Shown here piece after piece: positions 17,995 through 26,618 of a stretch of 64,000 bases of DNA; the first letter of the stretch is position 1, and every line of letters begins with the position of its first letter. The notes beneath the pieces are model-generated. The model saw nothing but the letters and a program-made list of their open reading frames with translations. It made no database searches and had not been told where the DNA came from. A program made the translations under genes and the position numbers. Origin of the DNA: Candidatus Pantoea soli (GTDB taxonomy: Bacteria > Pseudomonadota > Gammaproteobacteria > Enterobacterales > Enterobacteriaceae). The stretch is taken from contig NZ_CP032702.1 in NCBI RefSeq assembly GCF_007833795.1, positions 558,001-622,000 on the forward strand, read 5' to 3'.

Positions 17995-18853
17995 ATGAGT
18001 ACAATAAAAATAAGTCAGGGAGTTGGCATAAGGCAGCCTAACAAGTATCGTGATGTTAAAACCGTTCAGTCATTACTCAATGCGAACAGCATTGTGACAT
18101 CTCCGGGTAATACACTAAAAGTTGATGGTTATGTTGGTGAAAAAAACAATTGCCAGAATAAAAGATTTTCAGGAAAAAGTTGTCAGGATGATAAACCCCG
18201 ATGGCATTATCTCACCTCATGGCCCAACAATGCGCAGGTTATATGGTAATATTACACCAGTAAAAACCATTAAAATTAGTCTGGATACTACTTTATCTCA
18301 GGTAACTGACGAAATGTATGTCAGCATGGCGAAAGCACTAAACTGTGAGCCGGCAGCAATAAAGGCGGTGGTAATGTCTGAAAGCAGACAAAGTCCTTTT
18401 GATGCCTCGGGGCGTCCCACCATTTTGTATAAAAGACATTATTTTAGCCGTCTGACTAATCACCAATATGATAAAAGCCATCCGGATATTTCCGGCGAGG
18501 CATATGAAGTCTATGGCAAGTCTGGTGCACAATATGACAAGCTAAATAAAGCCATTGCGCTTGATCGAACGGCAGCGTTGCAATCAGCCTCCTGGAGTAC
18601 TTTTCAGATAATGGGAAGTAATTACGCGACATCTGGCTATGCCAATGTCGAAGCCTTTGTACAGGGGATGAACACTATTTCTGGTCAGGTGTATGCTTTC
18701 GTTAACCATGTTTCTCATATACCCTCTTTACTAAATGCTATCCTCCCAAAAAACTGGGCCAGTTTTGCAAGGCACTATAATAGTGTAAACTATAAACGCA
18801 ACAATTATGATGTTAAGTTATCGAGAAATTACGATTACGCACTGCACCATTAA
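17995..18853 (+). pseudogene. frameshifted N-acetylmuramidase effector next to hcp
   Basis: Two overlapping frames make one protein of about 285 residues. From ATG 17995 (AGAGGGG upstream) a peptidoglycan-binding-like domain runs to a run of seven A's (18140-18146). Dropping one A joins it to the second frame ending at 18853. The C-terminal part matches the N-acetylmuramidase family PF11860 as I recall it (SASWSTFQIMGSNY, FVQGMN, YNSVNY). The position where I expect a conserved Glu in ILFERH reads ILYKRH here. The role would be cleavage of target peptidoglycan after delivery through Hcp. It may be dead, rescued by slippage at the A-run, or a sequencing error. Confidence 0.75.
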
Positions 18854-18864
18854 TTGAGAAATTT

Positions 18865-19422
18865 ATGAAAAAAGGTGTTTTTACTTCATTTTTGCTATTA
18901 TTAATGACCACTCATATCGCTGCTGCTTCTACTTTTTTATCCTTATCTAAACAAGATTCTTATAAAGAAAATATCTTTAATGAGGCTAAGAAACATGATT
19001 TAGCAAGAGTTGAACTTGATGAAGGTCAGACCTTTCAGTTGAACAGGAATGGAAAAATTCTGGGCACTCTTATTCAGGGGAAAGGATGGATAAAAGAGGT
19101 CCAGCCTGTTTGTTTCATTGGCTGGAGCAAAAATGGATCAAAAATTGACGCGTTTATATCAACGGTAGGGCAAGGAGACTGGGAAACATTAGGTTGCCAT
19201 AAAGTTGATTCAGGCGGTTTGATATCTAAAAAAGATGACGAAAATGTGAAAATTGCGGTGGTTTACACTACCGAAGCCCCCGGTCGTTATAGTAATGCTT
19301 ATTTTATTTTCGGAATCCCGCCTTTAGTCGAAAACCTTACTTATGATGAGAAGACGACGTTAAAGTTTCAAAATTCATATTTAAAAACAATTTCTGCTCT
19401 GCGGAAAAGCTATCAGAAATAA
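18865..19422 (+). CDS. periplasmic immunity protein candidate for the muramidase
   Basis: A 185-residue protein with a clear signal peptide (to about AAA near residue 21) and two cysteines. It starts 12 bp after the muramidase frame. I do not recognise a family. An exported partner directly behind a cell-wall hydrolase is the standard place for an immunity protein. It is AT-rich relative to tss genes. An inverted repeat follows its stop. Confidence 0.7.
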   Translation: MKKGVFTSFLLLLMTTHIAAASTFLSLSKQDSYKENIFNEAKKHDLARVELDEGQTFQLNRNGKILGTLIQGKGWIKEVQPVCFIGWSKNGSKIDAFISTVGQGDWETLGCHKVDSGGLISKKDDENVKIAVVYTTEAPGRYSNAYFIFGIPPLVENLTYDEKTTLKFQNSYLKTISALRKSYQK

Positions 19423-19424
19423 GG

Positions 19425-19450
19425 CTGAGTGGCTCAACTGAGCCACTCAG
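19425..19450 (+). terminator. long perfect stem-loop after the first immunity gene
   Basis: CTGAGTGGCTC pairs with GAGCCACTCAG around an AACT loop, right after the stop codon at 19422. No strong T-run follows, so it may be a weak terminator or an mRNA end. Confidence 0.55.
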
Positions 19451-19633
19451 TTAAGCCAGTGTAGTTCATTTTACCAAGTTTTAATTCTAAGTGTTGGATG
19501 CGTATAATTCACCTTTCATCTGCGTTTTGCTTTGTATTAAGCATGTTTTTTACAACGTAATAATGCCAATGGGCCTGTTATTAAGGATGCGCATTCACTT
19601 TAAAAATAGCGTCAAAATCTTTATAAAAGTTAA

Positions 19634-19813
19634 TCTGATTTAGAGTCAATTCAATGCACTGACAATTTTATACTTAACACTAGTATAGGTAATGAATCGA
19701 AGGGGTTTCGAGGATCTACTGTAGTAAAGATTGTGAACGGTGAAAGCAATGATGATCTTGATACCGCCTGAAAAGCATGGAATAAGATTTATTTTTCTGA
19801 CACGGTTGTTAAA
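19634..19813 (+). pseudogene. remnant of a GH24 (T4-type) lysozyme effector
   Basis: Read in frame from 19634, this gives about 60 residues with the pattern DNFILNTSIGN, GFRGSTVVKIVNG and A-stop-KAWNK, interrupted by one TGA at 19769. It resembles the end of GH24 phage-type lysozymes, where an N-rich loop, a STL..K.N.G stretch and a W.KW/WNK element are typical. The catalytic N-terminal part is missing. It runs in frame into the ATG of the next gene. The family call is from memory and moderate. Confidence 0.45.
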
Positions 19814-20464
19814 ATGAAATGGATCCCGCTTTTTTTTATAGTGTTCGCAGCTTCAGGTCAGATGGCCGTCTCCAGCGAAGTGGTTAAAAACGGAACACTA
19901 CAGGCATACTGGTTGCCTCACTGGCATAACAATGTTAACTCTCCGGAACTCCTGCTGCGATTTAGTACGGATCAAAAAAACAGCGCAGCCATAATTATTA
20001 ATATCAGTGGAGTAGATAAAATAAAGAATTTTATTGCTAAGGAGTTCTCTTACATTCCTGATGAATTCTTTAAATATAAAGAAGGTCACGTCGAACAATA
20101 CGGCAGTTTAAAATTCAGTGGCCTCTTTTCCACAAAAGAATGTGATGCGCGTATTTATCAGGCGACGCTGATTAGCTTCACAACACAGCAGACGAAAAAA
20201 AACTTTACGGATAACGGTTGTGATAATTATCCATGGTTAATCACTATGATGTTACGAGATGGGATTCAGCAGGCTGAGCTCCATAGCGAGCCATTGCCGG
20301 ACAGTGAAAAGGTCGCTGTGATTTCTTCACAAACGCCCCTTGTTAAAGTCAGAACGGTTAATCAGGACTGGTTTTATGTAGCCAACTACGATGAGAGCCA
20401 GCCGGAGTTGACTGGAAAAACGGCAGGATATATTCAGTCTACATTCCTTGAGCCTGTAAACTAA
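19814..20464 (+). CDS. exported protein, probable orphan immunity protein
   Basis: A 216-residue protein with an N-terminal signal peptide (cleavage near AASGQMAVS) and a C-terminal region resembling an SH3 domain (VRTVNQDWFYVANY...GYIQSTFLEP). It follows the lysozyme remnant directly, so it is probably that lysozyme's immunity protein and could still protect against related toxins. No good RBS is seen at ATG 19814. The gene ends 5 bp before the duplicated tssC fragment. Confidence 0.6.
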   Translation: MKWIPLFFIVFAASGQMAVSSEVVKNGTLQAYWLPHWHNNVNSPELLLRFSTDQKNSAAIIINISGVDKIKNFIAKEFSYIPDEFFKYKEGHVEQYGSLKFSGLFSTKECDARIYQATLISFTTQQTKKNFTDNGCDNYPWLITMMLRDGIQQAELHSEPLPDSEKVAVISSQTPLVKVRTVNQDWFYVANYDESQPELTGKTAGYIQSTFLEPVN

Positions 20465-20468
20465 TATA

Positions 20469-20678
20469 TATGTCGATGGCGACCCGGCGAATTCCTCACA
20501 GGAGACCAAATCACGCAAGCCGCTGGCCGCAGCCGAAGTGAGCGTGGAAGAGCAGGAAGATAACCCGGGCTACTATGCAGCGAAATTCTTCCTGCGTCCG
20601 CACTATCAGCTGGAAGGCCTGACCGTTTCGCTGCGCCTGGTATCGAAACTGCCTTCACTCAAATCGAACGAGAACTGA
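20469..20678 (+). pseudogene. orphan 3' end of tssC
   Basis: The last 70 codons of tssC, almost identical to 16925-17134 with a few silent changes. It has no start and no function of its own. It marks the left edge of the duplicated block that carries the second hcp. Confidence 0.9.
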
Positions 20679-20990
20679 TTAATTGCATCAGGCCGCCATT
20701 TATGGCGGCCAGAATTCTCACAGAGTTTTGCAATTAACGTGCAGACGCGAAACGCAGATTTGCAAGCCGTCTCCACGTTTCGATATTGATATCGGGAAAC
20801 TAAAGGATTCACTATTTTTTATTGCTCCATCCAGTGGGACAATAAAAACACTCTGAATACACCATGTAGCAATATACAGAAACCGAGGCAGAGGTAAAAT
20901 ATGGACTGTTTTATTCAGCCCCATGCTTTCCTGTTTGCCATAACGATGCTTTTTCAAAACAGAACGTAAATCAAGCAAGAGAAGATAATT
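20469..20990 (+). repeat. copy 2 of tssC-3'/hcp duplication (upstream part)
   Basis: This copy matches 16925-17446 at constant offset and includes the whole structured leader. The stem after the tssC stop is perfect here (GGCCGCCAT/ATGGCGGCC), while the third hairpin is weakened by a G-to-A change. Confidence 0.9.
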
Positions 20991-21473
20991 ATGGCTATTG
21001 ATATGTTTTTAAAAGTTGACGGCGTGACCGGCGAGTCTAAAGACTCCAACCACACCGGCTGGACCGACATCACCTCTTTTAGCTGGGGTGCTAACCAGCC
21101 GGGTAATATGTCTGTTGGCGGCGGCGGTGGTGCAGGTAAAGTCAACTTTGCTGATCTGAGTGTTGATGCTTTAATTGACAAATCCACAACCGCAATACTC
21201 AAATATTGCGCAAGCGGTAAGCATTTATCTAAAGTGGAACTTTCTGTATGTAAAGCGGGTGGGCAGCAAGTTGAATATGCTCGTATTACATTAGAGGATG
21301 TTTTAGTTACGGCGGTAAATTACACAGGTTCAGACAGTGGCGACACTGTGGGAATCACTTATACTTTCCAAGCCTCGAAAGTGAAACAGCAGTACTGGGA
21401 GCAAACCTCATCGGGCGGCAAGGGCGCTGAAAGCAGTGCAGGTTGGAACATTAAAGAAAACCGAGAGGCTTAA
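20991..21473 (+). CDS. hcp: T6SS inner tube protein Hcp (TssD), copy 2
   Basis: A 160-residue paralogue of the Hcp at 17447, identical over the N-terminal ~45 residues and near-identical at the tail, but with many changes in residues about 45-120 and numerous silent differences there. This suggests that the middle diverged or was exchanged while the ends were homogenised. It has the same leader and RBS. A separate effector/immunity pair follows, so each Hcp may be matched to its own cargo. Confidence 0.96.
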   Translation: MAIDMFLKVDGVTGESKDSNHTGWTDITSFSWGANQPGNMSVGGGGGAGKVNFADLSVDALIDKSTTAILKYCASGKHLSKVELSVCKAGGQQVEYARITLEDVLVTAVNYTGSDSGDTVGITYTFQASKVKQQYWEQTSSGGKGAESSAGWNIKENREA

Positions 21474-21480
21474 TTAATTT

Positions 21481-21509
21481 AATTAGGGCGATATAATATC
21501 GCCCTAATT
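21481..21509 (+). terminator. perfect 13-bp stem-loop after hcp copy 2
   Basis: AATTAGGGCGATA pairs with TATCGCCCTAATT around a TAA loop. There is no T-run beyond the stem, so partial termination or 3'-end protection of hcp mRNA is likely. It sits at the same place as the hairpin after hcp copy 1 but is unrelated in sequence. Confidence 0.55.
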
Positions 21510-21534
21510 AAATTTAGATTATAAGGATATGACT

Positions 21535-22413
21535 ATGGGTATTTATAATTCAGTCGGGGTGCGTGGTATTAACGATCCGCGTGACGTTAAAATAATTCAG
21601 GCACTAATAAATAAAAAGCTGTCAGTCAAATTAAGAGAAGATGGTATATGTGGTCCTAAAACTGTTCATTTTATTATGGCTATTCAAAAACAGTTCATGA
21701 GCCGTCCAGACGGAAAAGTTGATGCTAATGGTAAAACCTTTAAGATTATTTCTATGGAAGATACCAGCCAAAATATCGTCACAACTAGTGAACCAGAAAA
21801 ATACTTGAATGTTACAGGTAATCTTTTCGTCAGATTTGGCCAGGTAACTTTTAATGCAGAAGGTAACGATATAAAAGGTAGCCAATTTTTTAGTAGGGTT
21901 ATTCATTGGCCGCCCACATCTTTATCTGGCGTAACTATTGGTCGTGGTTATGATATCGGCAGTCGTACGGAAAACGATACTTATCGTGATCTTGTGAGTT
22001 CAGGTGTACCTGAAAGTCAGGCAAGAATGATTGCCGCTGGTTCAGGTCTTAAAGGTGGACAAGCAAAGATTTTTGTAAATGATAACAGAGAGTTAATTGG
22101 TGAGATTAGCCATTCAATGCAGAAAAATCTTTTTGAATTAATCTATCCTTTATATGTTCAGCGTGCTTCAAATAATTACAACTATTGGACGAAGTCATGC
22201 AAAGATGCAGTGAGTTGGAATCAGCTTAGATCACCAATAAGAGATGTACTCGTGGATTTTGTTTATCAGGGCTTTACAAAAGGTGGTAAGCCTATGAAGG
22301 CAGGTATGCATAATGATACAAATGAGCTAATAACTTATATACAAAATAGCTCAGTTATGCAATCGTATGAAAAAGGGCGCCAGCGCGTAAACTATCTTAA
22401 GCAGAAAGGATGA
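21535..22413 (+). CDS. peptidoglycan-degrading T6SS effector, pesticin/T4-lysozyme-like
   Basis: A 292-residue protein. Residues about 5-75 resemble the peptidoglycan-binding-like N-terminus of the muramidase behind hcp copy 1 (GVRGINDPRDVKIIQ, DGICGPKT). The C-terminal half contains FNAEGND followed by HWP...SGVTIGRGYDIGSR, the Glu...TxGxG/Y arrangement of the pesticin and T4-lysozyme-like fold, so muramidase activity in the target periplasm is inferred. ATG 21535 is chosen because AAGGA lies 7 nt upstream. No secretion signal is present, consistent with T6SS delivery. Its stop overlaps the region of the next gene's RBS. Confidence 0.75.
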   Translation: MGIYNSVGVRGINDPRDVKIIQALINKKLSVKLREDGICGPKTVHFIMAIQKQFMSRPDGKVDANGKTFKIISMEDTSQNIVTTSEPEKYLNVTGNLFVRFGQVTFNAEGNDIKGSQFFSRVIHWPPTSLSGVTIGRGYDIGSRTENDTYRDLVSSGVPESQARMIAAGSGLKGGQAKIFVNDNRELIGEISHSMQKNLFELIYPLYVQRASNNYNYWTKSCKDAVSWNQLRSPIRDVLVDFVYQGFTKGGKPMKAGMHNDTNELITYIQNSSVMQSYEKGRQRVNYLKQKG

Positions 22414-22418
22414 ATTTA

Positions 22419-22811
22419 ATGAAGGTTTTTTTGTTTTCAATAAGCATTTTAGCAGCATCATTGCCATCGTTTGCTCAGGGCAATTGTGACAGTGCTGTTA
22501 GCGATGCTGAAATTAATGCATGTTATAGTTTAGATAAAACTAATGCTGAGAATAAATTGAATAATGAGTACTCAGAAGCCAAAAAAAGAATCAATAAAGA
22601 ATACTCATCTTCCAGTTCAGATATGGAAAATTATAATAAAATTTTGATTGAGTCGCAACGTGGATGGCTTAAATACAGAGATGGCCAATGTGAGCTGGAG
22701 TCATATCTTGCTGAGAAAGGAACGATTACTCATGATACTTTATATAATAGGTGTATAGCTCGTATTGATGAGGCACGTACCAGTCAACTTAAATCGATGC
22801 CTTACGAATGA
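22419..22811 (+). CDS. LprI/DUF1311-type periplasmic lysozyme inhibitor, immunity protein
   Basis: A 130-residue protein with signal peptide (cleaved after PSFAQ) and the DUF1311 pattern: spaced cysteines, LNNEYSEAKKR and a central QRGWLKYRDGQC. The Mycobacterium LprI protein of this family inhibits lysozyme, so a direct inhibitor of the muramidase in front is a good inference. ATG 22419 has AAAGGA 8 nt upstream; an ATG at 22410 overlaps the effector stop. It is AT-rich. Confidence 0.82.
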   Translation: MKVFLFSISILAASLPSFAQGNCDSAVSDAEINACYSLDKTNAENKLNNEYSEAKKRINKEYSSSSSDMENYNKILIESQRGWLKYRDGQCELESYLAEKGTITHDTLYNRCIARIDEARTSQLKSMPYE

Positions 22812-22830
22812 TAATGCAATCGTTATAATA

Positions 22831-22856
22831 AATGGCTCATAACACAATGAGCCATT
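22831..22856 (+). terminator. stem-loop after the LprI-like gene
   Basis: AATGGCTCAT pairs perfectly with ATGAGCCATT around a 6-nt loop, about 20 bp after the stop. There is no T-run. It likely marks the end of the hcp2 effector unit. Confidence 0.5.
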
Positions 22857-23011
22857 GCGATAACTATTCAATAGTTAGCTTGCAAAATAAATTTATCTCT
22901 AATAACATTTAATTATGAATGGTAAGGTAGTATTAGTTTTTAAACGTAAAGCATTCGAAATGATATGGAAGTTGGCGGTTAGCTGATAGGATGCACATTG
23001 GATAAAATTTT

Positions 23012-23425
23012 ATGAATTTTCCTGATGCTTTAATTTTTCTATCTGTATTTTCTTTTCTTTTATCTATCGTTTTACAAATTTCTGGCTATGTGATCTTTAG
23101 AAGAAATATCAGGAAATTCGAAGTTATTTTGTCTGAATTTCGACAGAGAAATCTTCAGCTAGACATCACGACGAACATTTCATCTTACTTTAGCGCATCC
23201 TTTCATCCGCTTAAAATAGCTTATTTTGCTTATCTTTATAAAGGTGTCATGCACTATCATAAAAGGAATGAAAGGGTAAACAAGGAAACCTATGATTTTA
23301 TTCAGTCCCTGCCTAAAGAAAAAATAAACTGGTTGCTGCGTCTGCATACTTTAAACCTGGTTACTGCTTTTTTCATGATTGGGGGAGGCGTGGGGTTTAT
23401 AATCTGGAGGAACTATTATAGTTAA
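23012..23425 (+). CDS. small membrane protein of unknown function
   Basis: A 137-residue protein with a transmembrane helix near 5-28 and another near 113-132, joined by a soluble basic segment. I recognise no family. It has a weak RBS. Low G+C and position among effector/immunity genes suggest an orphan immunity protein for a membrane-acting toxin, but no toxin gene is left beside it. Confidence 0.5.
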   Translation: MNFPDALIFLSVFSFLLSIVLQISGYVIFRRNIRKFEVILSEFRQRNLQLDITTNISSYFSASFHPLKIAYFAYLYKGVMHYHKRNERVNKETYDFIQSLPKEKINWLLRLHTLNLVTAFFMIGGGVGFIIWRNYYS

Positions 23426-23999
23426 TCAGTCGCAGCATCTGTGATGGACATAGCTCCTGAAGCTGGGACAGTCATGATTATGGAAAACTACTGTGGACCT
23501 GTTACTCGCAATATCAGCTGCTTTGATAGGCTCGGGCTGCATATTTGCAAATATGGGCATTCATCCTGTTCAAGAGTAACCAGCGGAAATTTTATTTTAT
23601 AATGATACTTTAATTTATAAGTGGACGCACTGATTTCTTCAGGATGCTGAATGAATTTTTCAGAATTATATATGTCTGCTTTCATTGTTAATATTGAATG
23701 AATCAGTTGTCGCTACATCCCAGCTAATCGTCTCGAACCGGTCTACTGACACAGCGCCACGCACATATTGTAGCGGCGCGTTTCATCGGGCAATACATTG
23801 TGACGCTACAAAATTGCAATCATTTCTAAGCCAACGAAAATTCTTAATGACAAATATGACACAGCGCATCGCGCTTTAAAGCACAGCATCAATCACCTTA
23901 TATCGCTCATAGCATCGTCACACCCGCTTCCTATACCCCGCCTCTTTTCCGCAGAGATGCGCAGTATAGATGCCGAACCGCTAACCGCAGGAACCCGTT
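23426..23999 (+). other. intergenic region before the tagH operon
   Basis: About 570 bp without a convincing gene. Small frames on both strands (23488-23685 minus, 23685-23879 plus) have no recognisable features. Composition changes from AT-rich on the left to GC-richer on the right, so it looks like the scar between exchanged cargo and the conserved T6SS genes. A promoter for tagH-ppkA probably lies here, but I cannot place it. Confidence 0.4.
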
Positions 24000-25820
24000 A
24001 TGCGCTTTACGATAATAACGACTAAACCCGGCCACCAGCCGCCGCAAACCCGCTGTGACTTTCTTCCGCCAGGCGGCACCATTGGCCGCGGCGTGGATAA
24101 TAATCTGGTTTTACCCGATGACGATCGCACCATTTCCCGTCTGCAGGCGATTGTGCACATCACGGCGGACGGTGAATGCCGCCTTACTAACCGTGGCAAC
24201 GTGACGCGCGTGCTGCTTAATGACATCCCGCTGGAGCGGGGGCGTCAGGTTGAGCTGCAGGATGGGGATGTGCTGGGCATTGACGATTATCGGCTGCTGG
24301 TTAACGACCTGAACAGTGCGCAGCAACCGCAGGCTGCACCCGTCGCGCCGCAGCCCGCCGTGAAACCGGCCGTGGTTGTGGATGAGATGCCGCAGGAAAA
24401 AAGCGGCGGTACTGCCGCGATTCCGAGCGAGATCTGGGACAGTCTGGCCAAAGAGTTTTCGATCTCTGACGATCTCTCCCGGCGTAAAGCTGCTGCCATC
24501 GATCTGCCGGAAGCGCATCCGCTTACGGCCCCTGCGGCGGCGGATCGCAATCCGGAAGATCCGCTGGCCCAGCTGGTAAACGACGCGCCGCTGGATATCG
24601 GTCAGCAGCCGAAAAACAGCAGCCTGTTTGATGAAGAAGATGCGCTGTTTGCGGAAGAAAGCATCTTTGACGATCGCACTCCCAGCACGCTGTCGGCGCA
24701 GCAGAATGCCGCCGCGCAGCCGCAGGTCGGAAGTGACACCACAGAACTCGATCCGCTCAGCCTGTTTGGCAGCCAGAGCAGCAGCGATGTGCGCAACCAC
24801 GACGATCCGCTCGGCCTGATGATGGGCAATGCGGTTCCGCTGGCGCAGCCGGCGATCGCTCCGGCACAGAAGGTACCACCGCAACCCGTCGCTCAGCCGG
24901 AAACGCAAAGTGAACAGTCGTCGGAGACGTCTCCGGTCGGGCTGGCAGATCTCAGCAGTTCGCCCCTGTTTGATGACACCGAAACCCAGGCCACGTCGCC
25001 GCTGAGCGAACCGCAGATAGAGCAGCCGGAGGCGGTAGCACCGCAGATGGATTACGGTGGCATTACGCTGCCCACGCCCCAGGCCGTACAGCGCACGCCA
25101 TCGCCGACGCCGAAAGGGCGCCTGCGTATCGATCCGGTAGCCTCCAGCCAGAGCAGCGCACCGGCCACTGGCAACGCCGGCGGCCAGAGCAGCGGTGATC
25201 AGCTGAAAGGGGAACTGCTGGATGCCCTGCTGGAAGGCATGGGGCTGCGCGATCTGCAGCCGACGCCGCAGTTTGATCGCGAACAGATGCTGCAGTTTGG
25301 CCAGATGCTCAGCATGTTCTCACAGGGCACGGTGGCACTGCTGTCGTCCCGCTCGATTCTCAAGCGCGGCGTCAAGGCGGACATGACGGTAATCCTTGAT
25401 GATGCCAATAACCCGTTCAAGCTGCTGCCGTCCGGCAAAACGGTGCTGATGCAGATGTTTGGCAGCCGTATGCCGGGCTTCATGCCGCCGCGCCAGGCGG
25501 TACGGGATGCGCTGATCGATCTGCAGGCCCACCAGCTGGGGATGATCGCTGGGATCCGCGCCATCATCGCTTCCATGCTGCAGTCCTTTAATCCCGAGCA
25601 GCTTGAAGAGGAAGCCCGCCAGGCCGGATCGGTGTCACGGCTGGGCCTGCCGGGCAGCCGTAAAGCCGCGCTATGGGAACATTTTGTCGAGCGCTATGGC
25701 GAAACCGCCGGCGAAATTGAAGACGATTTCCACACGCTGTTCGGTGAAGCATTCCTGCATGCCTATGACCTGGAAGTTAATCAGTACAAAGACTCACAAA
25801 CCCACACGGATGACGCATGA
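24000..25820 (+). CDS. tagH: FHA-domain T6SS protein TagH/Fha
   Basis: This 606-residue cytoplasmic protein has an N-terminal FHA domain (about 5-90) with the phosphothreonine-binding motifs GRGVDNNLVL, SRLQA and LNDIPL. A long acidic, Gln/Pro-rich linker (about 100-390) follows, then a conserved C-terminal domain found in type VI FHA proteins (GMGLRDLQP...LLSSRSILK, FHTLFGEAFLHAYD). In P. aeruginosa Fha1 is phosphorylated by PpkA and triggers assembly. It overlaps pppA by 4 bp. Confidence 0.92.
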   Translation: MRFTIITTKPGHQPPQTRCDFLPPGGTIGRGVDNNLVLPDDDRTISRLQAIVHITADGECRLTNRGNVTRVLLNDIPLERGRQVELQDGDVLGIDDYRLLVNDLNSAQQPQAAPVAPQPAVKPAVVVDEMPQEKSGGTAAIPSEIWDSLAKEFSISDDLSRRKAAAIDLPEAHPLTAPAAADRNPEDPLAQLVNDAPLDIGQQPKNSSLFDEEDALFAEESIFDDRTPSTLSAQQNAAAQPQVGSDTTELDPLSLFGSQSSSDVRNHDDPLGLMMGNAVPLAQPAIAPAQKVPPQPVAQPETQSEQSSETSPVGLADLSSSPLFDDTETQATSPLSEPQIEQPEAVAPQMDYGGITLPTPQAVQRTPSPTPKGRLRIDPVASSQSSAPATGNAGGQSSGDQLKGELLDALLEGMGLRDLQPTPQFDREQMLQFGQMLSMFSQGTVALLSSRSILKRGVKADMTVILDDANNPFKLLPSGKTVLMQMFGSRMPGFMPPRQAVRDALIDLQAHQLGMIAGIRAIIASMLQSFNPEQLEEEARQAGSVSRLGLPGSRKAALWEHFVERYGETAGEIEDDFHTLFGEAFLHAYDLEVNQYKDSQTHTDDA

Positions 25821-26608
25821 ATATCACTATTGCTTCCACGTCGAATCAGGGCGACCGCGCCAGCAATCAGGATCAGACCGGTGATGTCATCGGTGAACGC
25901 TCAGCCTGCTTCGTGGTGTGTGACGGCGTGGCAGGCTTTCCCGGCGGCGATGTCGCAGCAAAGATTGCGCGCAGCAGCCTGATGGCGGCCTTTGATGGCA
26001 ACGCGCATCTGAATGCGCAGTCCATCCGCGATTATGTTAATCACGCCAACCATTCCATCCGGCAGCAGCAGAAAGTCAGCAGCGAGCACAGCCGCATGGG
26101 CACCACGCTGGTCAGTTTGTTTATCGATCGTGATTACGGCCTGGCCTACTGGGCGCACGCCGGAGACAGCCGGCTCTACCTGTTTCGCCGCGGCTATCTC
26201 TATCACGTCACCACCGATCACAGCCTGGTGCAGCAGATGAAAGATGCCGGGCATCAGACGGAAGGTATTAACAGCAACATCCTCTACTTTGCGCTCGGTA
26301 TGGGGGATGAACAGCGTGACGCCAGCTACAGCGACGTGGTGGAAATTGAGGATGGCGATGCGTTTCTGCTGTGTACCGACGGCTTCTGGCACGGTGTCAC
26401 GCTGGAGCAGATGCAGCAGTCACTGCACATGGTAAACACGCCGGACGAGTGGCTGACCCTGATGCAGCAAATCATTAAAAACGGGCAGCCGGAAAACGGC
26501 CAGCAGGATAACTTCAGCGCGCTGGCCGTCTGGGTTGGATCACCGCAGGACACCACCTTACTGCACTCGCTGTCCGAAGCGGCGCAGTTTTTCCCTCTTC
26601 GAGATTGA
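25817..26608 (+). CDS. pppA: PP2C-type Ser/Thr phosphatase PppA
   Basis: A 263-residue PP2C phosphatase with the metal-binding motifs in order: SNQDQ near 16, VCDGVAG near 35, GDSRLYLF near 118, LLCTDGFW near 190 and QDNFSALAV near 233. In other T6SSs it removes the phosphate placed on Fha by PpkA and resets the machine. The ATGA overlap with tagH supports coupled production. Confidence 0.92.
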   Translation: MNITIASTSNQGDRASNQDQTGDVIGERSACFVVCDGVAGFPGGDVAAKIARSSLMAAFDGNAHLNAQSIRDYVNHANHSIRQQQKVSSEHSRMGTTLVSLFIDRDYGLAYWAHAGDSRLYLFRRGYLYHVTTDHSLVQQMKDAGHQTEGINSNILYFALGMGDEQRDASYSDVVEIEDGDAFLLCTDGFWHGVTLEQMQQSLHMVNTPDEWLTLMQQIIKNGQPENGQQDNFSALAVWVGSPQDTTLLHSLSEAAQFFPLRD

Positions 26609-26618
26609 GAACACCAAC

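Noticed and set aside
23488..23685. 65-codon minus-strand frame before tagH
   Set aside because: No RBS, no domain, no partner gene; the region looks like a cargo scar.
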